From the NCBI GenBank assembly GCA_000320545.1, contig ADNK01001727.1, positions 50,001-92,500 on the forward strand: DNA of 42,500 nucleotides, given 5' to 3'. Under the pieces are notes generated by a model that was given only the letters and a program-made list of their open reading frames with translations, was not told the DNA's origin and did no database searches. This DNA is from Bigelowiella natans CCMP2755. Taxonomy: Eukaryota > Cercozoa > Chlorarachniophyceae. Positions 35,656 through 42,500 of this stretch are shown here, in pieces (the first letter of the stretch is position 1; the number at the start of each line of letters is the position of its first letter). The translations under genes and the position numbers were made by a program.

Positions 35656-36646
35656 GTTTTCTCGGCTGCTACTACAACAACTACTACATCTACTTACTAC
35701 TACTCACACTTGCTAGCCCCAGCACCCCACGGAACGCTAAAGAACCTTATCGAATCAGTAATAATCCTAAAGTGTTCTATAACTATTGTTGTTACACCCA
35801 TTGGCTGCTGTTGGGAGTGTTTTGTGAAGACCCATCTTAGTCCTCCCTCATAGTGCAGCAGCAGTAGCAGCTTATTCCAACAATCTCGCCACCAACAGCA
35901 TGTGATCGTCCATTATTATCGTTGTTTCTGAGTTAAATATCATAATTATATATTATATCCGATTTCCAACTTTTCGCGTTTATAATTTTTTTCTTAAATG
36001 AAAACAATAGGGAGAGATCTTAACCACTGAAGAGTTCATAAAGTAAGTTTGCGATGCGACGTTGATTCGGATAAATAATACATATATAATCTTCATCCAT
36101 CAAGAGATGCACACGCACTATCGGCACTATCGTCAAAATCGTGTTAAACATTATCACCATGGCCAGTACAATCAACCCTACAAACGTGTCTCTTTCATAT
36201 CCAATATATAAGATATAATCGTCGATTCAATTGACCTCTCAGAGAAGTGAAGAGGAGGAGAAACTGTGAAAATACGATAGAGCGCAGAAAGAGAGTGTTT
36301 GTCGCGCAGGTGCAACTAACTTAATGTACACCAAAAGAAAAATATCTAGTTTCTAGTGAGTGAAGTAAAGAATTGATTCTTTGCCTCGAGGAAGGGCAGA
36401 GAGAATTTTTTTCTCTATGATCGTATTCACCATCAATCATCGTGGCTACCATCATAGTCATTTTTATTAATAGTGCTCATCATCATCATCATCATCATTA
36501 TCATCATCAATCATCTGTACTTCGCACTACTGGCAAATCAGATTGGGTTCAACCGTTCTATGCGTGTATATGAGGAAATCAGCAGGGGCTTCGTTATGGA
36601 GAAAGGGTGGCTGCAAAAGTACCTAAACAAGCAAAAGAACAATTGA
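30076..36646 (+). CDS. Unrecognised protein with N-terminal signal peptide, about 15 small exons
   Basis: Proposed exons: 30076-30159, 30254-30380, 30595-30638, 30796-30823, 31750-31790, 32007-32072, 32446-32535, 32818-32848, 33643-33674, 33857-33901, 34215-34293, one starting at 34837, 35717-35757, 36011-36042 and 36542-36646 (TGA). Phase agrees from the first exon to the one at 34837. Two later joins, before 35717 and before 36542, do not fit and probably hide small missing exons. The start MIVPSFACIVALLSFKRLF resembles a secretory signal or the ER part of a bipartite plastid leader. The rest is soluble and helical: MKKEYWQELVEKWEEAD, LYRTLSSKVVRDLAFAVADK, TAKVLGNYFAKLWEFYLLNA, DKVKKQLRLSRNPEG, GTLKNLIESGEILTTEEFIK and YEEISRGFVMEKGWLQKYLN. 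I know no family for it. It shares a promoter region with the S9 gene. Confidence 0.5.
31700..31745 (+). repeat. (TA)n microsatellite abutting a splice acceptor
   Basis: TA run ending at the AATAGAG that I take as the acceptor of the exon at 31750, so that intron would end in an AT repeat rather than a pyrimidine tract. Confidence 0.8.
32938..32968. repeat. (CAA)n microsatellite
   Basis: ACA/CAA run in an intron of the unrecognised + gene. Confidence 0.9.
33720..33760. repeat. (GTA)n microsatellite
   Basis: GTA/TAG run about 45 bases after the exon ending at 33674. Confidence 0.9.
34183..34206. repeat. (CCA)n microsatellite
   Basis: CCA run directly ahead of the acceptor of the exon at 34215. 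Confidence 0.9.
34418..34527. repeat. (TAG)n and (GAT)n microsatellites
   Basis: TAG run at about 34420-34453 and GAT run at about 34494-34526, in an intron of the unrecognised + gene. Confidence 0.9.
35623..35656. repeat. (TAC)n microsatellite
   Basis: TAC run about 60 bases before the exon at 35717. A GAT run lies further upstream, at about 35113-35143. Confidence 0.9.
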
Positions 36647-37413
36647 CGTGACTACCCATCAAACCATTTATTGTGTGGTGAGTATCGTTTGCATGCTTTG
36701 CGAAATTTGGATGTTCTAGTGTTTACCACCTGCACGATGACGATCTTCATTTAGTCGATTACTGCATGCAGTCGCTGCAAGTCGAGTACATGATTATGTT
36801 CTGAATGATTCATGCAGCGCGTACTGCGCGATGCTGCCCGCCCATGCAGGCCGCTGCACGTGTAGAAGCTAATAGCAAACGCAAGTAGACTATGATTCTA
36901 GATCGCATGAAGATTATAACCGGCCAAACATTGATGAAACGGGTCTACAATGCTATAATGAGTCGCATTAGGAGTCATTTGAGAGTGCTAGAATGAAAGC
37001 TTCCAATGCATGAAAAGCCTTCTTAGTACTAGTCGATTAGAAGAAAAATGTAATGAAATGAATAAAGTAAATCTTAGAATCTAGACAGTTGTTACTGTGA
37101 CATATATAGCTGTGCTTCGTGCACCATGCATGCACGCACACGCGCGCATGGTTGCACATCTAGATATGTGCGACCGCACCATCGAGCTATCTAGCTATGC
37201 CCGCATGCAATGCTAGAATGAGCGCACGCCTAGACGCGCGCAAAGCTCATTTCACACAGTCGACATTTGTGTAAGCAGCATGTAGGAACTTACGATAATT
37301 CAGCAGATTTCCTACATAATTACTACCTATTGCAAATAAATCTACGAGTTATATGACACGCTGCATCTTAATAGGCGTTATCAAATCAGCATTCCTTGCG
37401 GTAGTAACGGTTG
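36647..37413. other. Convergent intergenic spacer, + gene / CDIN1
   Basis: No gene is supportable. From about 36760 to 37260 it is dense in GCATGC, TGCATGCA, CTAGAT, CGCGCG and AGCTAG motifs, with more CpG than its surroundings and no microsatellites. This matches the other 3'-3' spacers. Confidence 0.55.
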
Positions 37414-37571
37414 TTATTGTCCCTGTTTCTCTGTAGCCCTCCTCCTTTGCAGCATCATCACTACGAATTGGCAGTTGAGGGGGGGGGCCGAATATTCCTC
37501 CTTGCACATATGCAGCACTACAGCTCCTAGCATCAAAAGAATACATTATTCAATTATGAATCTATGCTGTT

Positions 37572-37618
<47 letters not shown>

Positions 37619-38233
37619 TTCTCTCTTTCTCTCTTTCTCTCTTTCTCCTTTGCCGTGCCCTATTACTAGCTAGCTACCACCACTACCACCACTACTACTA
37701 GCACTAGTAGCAGTACCTTTGTCCAGATGGAAAAATGGTTGTTGTGGGAAGATCCGTGACTAGTTTCACCTACCATTAGCGTTGACCATCTCTATATATC
37801 CATTTGCTTGCTTTTCCTTGCTTTGTCATTGCTGCTACTACTACTACTACTACTACTACTACTATTTCGCAGTGTAAAGTAGTGTTCTCACCCCCTCAGG
37901 AGTCTCCATCCCCTCAACGAAGCCAAACCAATAGATAATCATGCCAGGGCCATACCTATAACAACAACAACAACAACCACAACAATAACAATAATAAATA
38001 ATAATGAGAAAAAAACAACGAGACGATGATGATGACGATAGTGATGGAAAATAGGACCATGCGAGCCTATTTGAGCACAAATACAACAACAGGTACTGGT
38101 ACTACTAGCTAGTTGGGTATTGCAGGCAGTTGGTTACCTATCCACATATTGTTGGATTTGTTGTTGTGTGTGCTTCTCATGAGACAATGGATCTCCAAAC
38201 GATGCCTGGTGTGTGCAAAAACCACGTAGTTTG

Positions 38234-38295
<62 letters not shown>

Positions 38296-38822
38296 ACAAC
38301 AACAATAATAACAATAACACAGTCAAAGTAGGAATAGAAAGGGACTAAGAAAGAAAAAAGAGAGACTGAGAGAGAAAGAGAGAACGGAAGAGAGAGAGAG
38401 AGGGAGGGAGGGAGAGAGAGAGAGAGAGAGAGAGATGGGGGGGGGTAGAAAGTAGTATGTGTGGTGCTATTTGTTTACAACTTGTCTGCTGTTACGCATT
38501 CGTAACATCATAGTTGAAGAAGGGAATACGACAACTAGATGATATGCTATTAAGATATACTGTTTTGTCCATGTTGTTGTATTGGCAGAGCAGCAGGTAT
38601 CTCTTCTTTCTCCATTCAATGCAGCTCTTGATATGATGGGATGCGATGCATACATTAATAAGCAGCAGCACTATGTTATTACCTTGCTATCGATCCATGT
38701 CACACTTTGCTTGGAGATATCTGCAGGAACAATAGTAGTAGTAGTAGTGGTAGTAGAATAAGTGGAAGTAGTAGATATAGTAGTAGTATTTGTAGTAGAA
38801 CATGATTGGTGGCAGCAGTAGT

Positions 38823-38873
<51 letters not shown>

Positions 38874-39552
38874 ATCAACTATAGTAACTTCACTACTCCT
38901 GCTGCTGCTGCTGCTGCTGCTAGGGAATACTATCACCACCACTATTACTAACTATCACCACCACCATCATCATCAGCATCATCATCAGCATTATCATTAT
39001 GATCGTCATCATCACTGCATTGCAGGAAGAGATATATTACTATTTTTACTATCATTTTTATTAATACAGACCTACTGGTACTAAAAGCCTTACGTCTGGA
39101 GTCTTATCCATTCCTTCTACCCTGCAATAACAATACGACTTTGCATATATGCAGCAGCGTGTATTTGTGTGTTTGTTCGCATGATAGTATACTGTTTGTA
39201 TCATTGCTCTCCAATGTTGCTGTTTTTGTTGTTGTCCAAGTCCATCGATTACTTGAGGTCATCTTCAGATTGGTGGGGAATGCCTCTATTCCTTAATTTC
39301 TCCTTTTTCAGTTAGAAGAAAATATGTATATAAATATGTTCTCATATATTTTATATATAATTATATTATCATCAAGTTGGCTCGTGATTGTTATTGTTGG
39401 GGCAACATAACAACCAAAGTTACGTCGTCATAGATTTGTTGTGTTTATATGAATGTTCCTACGTAGTAGTATGTAAGAGCCTAATGCATAGTAATACCTG
39501 AAGTATGTGCTCATATTCGTCGCCAACAAACCTAGGTACACGCACACACACA

Positions 39553-39587
<35 letters not shown>

Positions 39588-40673
39588 ACACACACACAAA
39601 GATATAGTAACAAGTACCGCTGCGATTTCTACACCAAGAACAACATCAGCTTCTACTACCACTACCACTGCTGCTACTACTACTGTTGATAGTGGTGCTA
39701 TCACCTCCTAATGTAGTCGAAGTATGGAGAACAATGCAAATCTAACTCGATGCATCTGCAAAGACAATGAAGAAGAAGATGCGGATGGAAATTATGATGA
39801 TGATAATTTGATAACGGTGATAATGACTACTATTATTATGATGAAATTTCAATTCTACCGCTGCTACTACAGCTGCTACTATCGTGTTTTAAGCGGAGTC
39901 TCTACACAGATTGTGTAATGTTTACCACCACTAATGCGATGATGGATGATGGTGATAATACTTCTCTATCTGTTCCCGAAGAATTTCGTCTTCGATAAGG
40001 CTTGGATTACGCATCAGCTTTGAAATCATCTTCTTTGCTACACCTTTGGAAATCACGGTAGGCTTAGAAGGATGGCATTTCACTATCCCTTCGATACTGA
40101 CGAAAATTTTACTTTGCGGATACGTGTACGACAGATGATCTTCCAGAATAGATCTCGCAACAAGATATGGAGATTTTCTGTTTTGGTAAGAACGAACAGG
40201 CGGTAAGAAGATATCTTCTTAAGAGCAGGGGCGGCGGCCACGAATTACCTTTGTGATACGGCAATGGACACTATATCCTCCCCCTCGTAGTACCTTTGAA
40301 CACACCTACGAATTCCCTGCCACCTTGCCTTGGTCCTCAAGTAATGCATTTGATATTTTTGAAGAAACATGGATAGAAGTGTTGCGTATGTTATTATCCC
40401 CGATTCATCAGAAAGGTGTCGCTTCATCGCTGCCGCAGCAGCCTCCTCAACTCGATCAATACTATCTAATTCGGCCACTAGCCTTTCGTACATGCCCTTA
40501 TCCATTGTGTTTGGACGGCTTGTGTTAACTCGACTGTGCTCATTTACAACTACAGGTTTTTTTCGGTCTTCATCGTCCATGTCCATGAGCTCGTGCTCCT
40601 TTTCCTCCATTGATCCTCCAGTGTGATGCCGATGTACATTAAAAGGAAGGTGAATGACAGTGTGCGACATCAT
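37414..40673 (-). CDS. CDIN1: CDIN1/C15orf41-like TPD-motif nuclease, about 11 exons
   Basis: Human CDIN1 partners codanin-1 and is mutated in congenital dyserythropoietic anaemia; it is a predicted PD-(D/E)XK nuclease. Proposed exons: 40249-40673, 39962-40177, 39705-39755, 39498-39531, 39253-39302, 39072-39121, 38683-38720, 38138-38205 and from 37955 downwards. Phase agrees throughout. The N-terminal helical region has ATLLSMFLQKYQMHYLRTKA and SPYLVARSILEDHL, then CIELDLHCSPYFDYIRRF, VGDEYEHILQEKLRNRGIPH and QSEDDLK. The nuclease part has the TPD motif (DKTPDVRLLVPV), the DXK element in VTWIDSKASFGD, and RYGPGMIIYWFGFVEGM. The C-terminus is ambiguous. The ninth exon may run straight to a TAG at 37862 (total about 341 residues). 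It may instead splice at GTGAGA near 37891 to a 16-nt exon and a last exon reading AVVLHMCKEEYSAPP, with stop at 37414. I chose the longer model. About 340-380 residues, against 281 in human, owing to an N-terminal extension. Confidence 0.85.
37580..37655. repeat. (CT)n microsatellite
   Basis: CT/CTTT run in the last CDIN1 intron, or 3' UTR under the shorter model. Confidence 0.9.
37835..37864. repeat. (CTA)n microsatellite
   Basis: On the coding strand this is a TAG array. Its first unit supplies the stop codon of the shorter CDIN1 model. Confidence 0.85.
38238..38295. repeat. (TA)n-(TG)n microsatellite
   Basis: Compound run in the CDIN1 intron before the eighth exon. It is followed by a GA-rich stretch at about 38340-38435. 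Confidence 0.9.
38824..38872. repeat. (TA)n-(TG)n microsatellite
   Basis: Second compound TA/TG run, in the CDIN1 intron before the seventh exon, with the same structure and order as the one at 38238. Confidence 0.9.
39539..39600 (-). repeat. (CA)n microsatellite beside a CDIN1 acceptor
   Basis: CA/CG run whose coding-strand TG tract ends a few bases before the acceptor of the 34-nt exon at 39498-39531. Confidence 0.9.
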
Positions 40674-41517
40674 AATTTACATGTCGCAGGGAGTTCAATC
40701 ATACACAAAGCGGCAAACTGTTCCGGTTTGAGCAGAGACTAGATGTAGTTGCGACAAAGCAACATAGATCAAATAGGCTATGAAAAGAGGGGATTACCAG
40801 GATTATTTGAACTTTCTTCTCGGTAAAAGTTGTACTAACTCCGAATTCTTGGAGATGCACCACGTGTCACGTTGCCAGAGCAACAAGCTGTCGGATGAGA
40901 TTGACGAATATCCGTTCTCGTCAGAAACAATCCATATTTGTTGTGCGAAATCGCTTCTTTTTTGTCGTATGTAATAAATTGCATCGGAGAAATATTCAGG
41001 TTCAGGATTCCAGAAAGATTCAATCTGAATCAGATCATCAGGAAGTATCGGGCGTTTCATAATAAAAGAAAGAAATATAGGTGATTTTTCGGTTAAGACA
41101 AGGACGAATATGTGCTTGGGAGCTCCTCAGGTGCACAACTTGTGGACTCACCCCCCCTTTAAAACCTTTTCTCTACCGGATAAACTAAAGTCTCCATACA
41201 AGCTCTACGTTTCCGATTTGGGTGCACAACCTTGTAGATTTCTTAGTTTTGGTCACTTTGGAATCTTTGTGAGCAGAACAAGTGTAAAACTACCGATTAC
41301 GGGGGGGGGTGGGGGTCAGAGTGGGAATATGAAATCTTTCTCCACCGAGCAGATATGCGTATAGATTGCTGTCACTCCAGAATTGATATTCCTCTGTCCA
41401 AAAGAACATTTAATATGTTTCTTGAAAAAGCACAACAATAGTTTATTGGCATCGTTACTGGCTCCTCTCACCATCGTCATCATTTGTACGTACAACCAGG
41501 AGGACACAACACGAACA
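40674..41517. promoter_or_regulatory. Divergent 5' intergenic region (CDIN1 / EamA transporter)
   Basis: About 840 bases between the two start codons. It contains one unspliced minus-strand ORF, listed separately. Two stretches around 41130 and 41222 share GTGCACAAC, TTGT and ACC-type phrases but are not a clean repeat. No clear core promoter is visible. Confidence 0.4.
40803..41060 (-). CDS. Possible small ORF of 85 codons, unrecognised
   Basis: ATG-initiated frame on the CDIN1 strand, beginning MKRPILPDDLIQIESFWNPE and ending LLPRRKFK. Its composition is balanced and not repeat-derived, which is unusual for spurious frames in this window. It ends 129 bases upstream of the CDIN1 start, so it could be an upstream ORF, a separate small gene or a 5' exon. 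No motif or membrane segment is seen, and a competing + frame of 64 codons overlaps it. Speculative. Confidence 0.22.
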   Translation of the reverse strand: MKRPILPDDLIQIESFWNPEPEYFSDAIYYIRQKRSDFAQQIWIVSDENGYSSISSDSLLLWQRDTWCISKNSELVQLLPRRKFK

Positions 41518-41699
41518 ATGGCGTTCAGTAACTGCTGTTGGAAATATAGGGGTCTAATCTACATGGCCATTTCGGCGTTGGGTCAAGCATTTGGCGCATT
41601 GTTCGTGAAATTTGCCGCTGCTTCAGGCATGCAGGTGGTGTTTCTAGATAACGATGTGTATTTATATATTTATCACACAGCAGGGACCAGGCGTTGGGG

Positions 41700-41738
<39 letters not shown>

Positions 41739-42031
41739 TTATATTATAATGCTGGTGGCTCAGTAGTATGCGTGTTAAGTTTCCTATATTTGCTCTTATT
41801 TTCTCCTATTTCAGTGTTTTCAAATTCTGTTCTTCCGGGGCACAATGATGCTGACGGCAAATGTTACCATTTTGTACCTCCAAAAGACTCCTTTCAGAGA
41901 ATGGTACTGCTACTGCGAGCCATCAATACGTATACACGTAGCATGCTAATATGTACATTGTTTTGAAGATTGAATTGTTTCGTTAGGTGGGGCGACGATG
42001 TTGAACATACCACCTGGCTGATCATACGAGG
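41518..42031 (+). CDS. EamA/DMT-superfamily transporter, 5' part (continues beyond the window)
   Basis: Three exons join in phase: 41518-41634, 41815-41903 and 41987-42031. The first gives a start and a membrane helix (GLIYMAISALGQAFGALFVK followed by FAAASGMQ). The second gives FQILFFRGTMMLTANVTILY, matching the Phe-Arg-containing second helix of the EamA family. The third reads WWGDDVEHTTWLIIRG, like the loop and start of helix three. The family's usual ten helices mean most of the gene lies further right. The first intron contains a (TA)n run at about 41702-41738. Bases 42032-42500 hold a poly-G tract near 42126-42140 and a (TAA)n run near 42235-42256, without a clear further exon. Substrate (nucleotide-sugar, amino acid or other metabolite) cannot be read from this part. 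Confidence 0.72.
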
Positions 42032-42123
42032 GTAGAACTACAATTAGAAAGACACAACATACTATAGTAGTGCGTTTTAAATTTGTTCTGATCCCAGACG
42101 ATAATAGGAGAGGGGACTGGGGT

Positions 42124-42256
42124 GAGGGGGGGGGGGGGGGAGGGGAGGTATAGTTGTGGTAGTATCTAGGTAGCAGGGTGTTTTGTTGGCAATGATTGCC
42201 CTAGGAGAGCTGCTGGGCTGTTGCTGACTGTTTATAATAATAATAATAATAATAAT
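42124..42256. repeat. Poly-G tract and (TAA)n microsatellite
   Basis: A G run of about 14 bases within GGGGA-rich sequence (about 42126-42140) and a TAA/ATA run at about 42235-42256, inside the presumed third intron of the EamA gene. Confidence 0.85.
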
Positions 42257-42500
42257 TGTCAAAATGATAGATAATTCTATTGCAATCATGATTGATATAT
42301 CACGACAGAGTTTGTGGGTTCTTATCCTTGGCATGCAAGTATTGGAGTGTTATTCATCTCTACCTCGCAGATGCTATTAGGTAATGTGTTTGTATGATGG
42401 TGTTTGTCTTCCACATTATCTTGCTATTCATGTTCTTTTGTATTATCTATAAATAATAGCATCTTTCTACGTGTTTTTGCTTGCTTGCGGGTGGATGTGT

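Noticed and set aside
37349-37546. Minus-strand 65-codon frame ending near 37349
   Set aside because: It shares sequence with the proposed last CDIN1 exon but in a different phase; no phase-matched join to upstream exons was found.
41110-41364. 84-codon + frame upstream of the EamA gene
   Set aside because: It has no family feature, includes a poly-G derived Gly run and lacks support for joining to the transporter.

Overview
This window reads as nuclear DNA of an intron-dense microbial eukaryote. Evidence: genes are split into many small exons by GT-AG introns, introns and spacers are packed with di- and trinucleotide microsatellites, and no bacterial operon, RBS, tRNA or rRNA is visible. 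A kinase catalytic loop of the HxDLSLEN type, plus SWEET, PPR, CDIN1 and TTC5 families, would fit an alga or other protist. I lean towards a stramenopile, but the sequence alone does not settle this.

Layout: nine gene models alternate strictly in strand. In order they are: (1) the 3' end of an unidentified + gene (373-2160); (2) a TTC5/STRAP homologue, - (3178-7272, 14 exons); (3) a non-RD Ser/Thr protein kinase with a low-complexity activation-loop insert, + (8447-10776, 3 exons); (4) a SWEET sugar transporter, - (12352-13901, 4 exons); (5) a long PPR protein with a probable organelle presequence, + (15062-23213, about 14 exons); (6) a secreted alpha/beta-hydrolase of prolyl-oligopeptidase (S9) type, - (23919-29684, about 11 exons); (7) an unrecognised protein with a signal peptide, + (30076-36646, about 15 exons); (8) a CDIN1/C15orf41 (TPD-motif) nuclease homologue, - (37414-40673, about 11 exons); (9) the 5' end of an EamA/DMT transporter, + (41518 to the window edge).

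Exons were joined by hand, requiring GT-AG borders, matching codon phase and family similarity recalled from knowledge. Phase agrees across nearly all joins; the places where it does not are stated. No alignment or transcript was available.

The genes do not form a pathway. Shared features are the divergent/convergent layout, distinctive palindrome-rich blocks in the 3'-3' spacers, and microsatellites lying directly against splice sites. The points most worth following are the unrecognised gene 7, the partial exon duplication in TTC5, the atypical kinase, the SWEET with altered pocket positions, and the tandem repeat in the promoter shared by genes 6 and 7.
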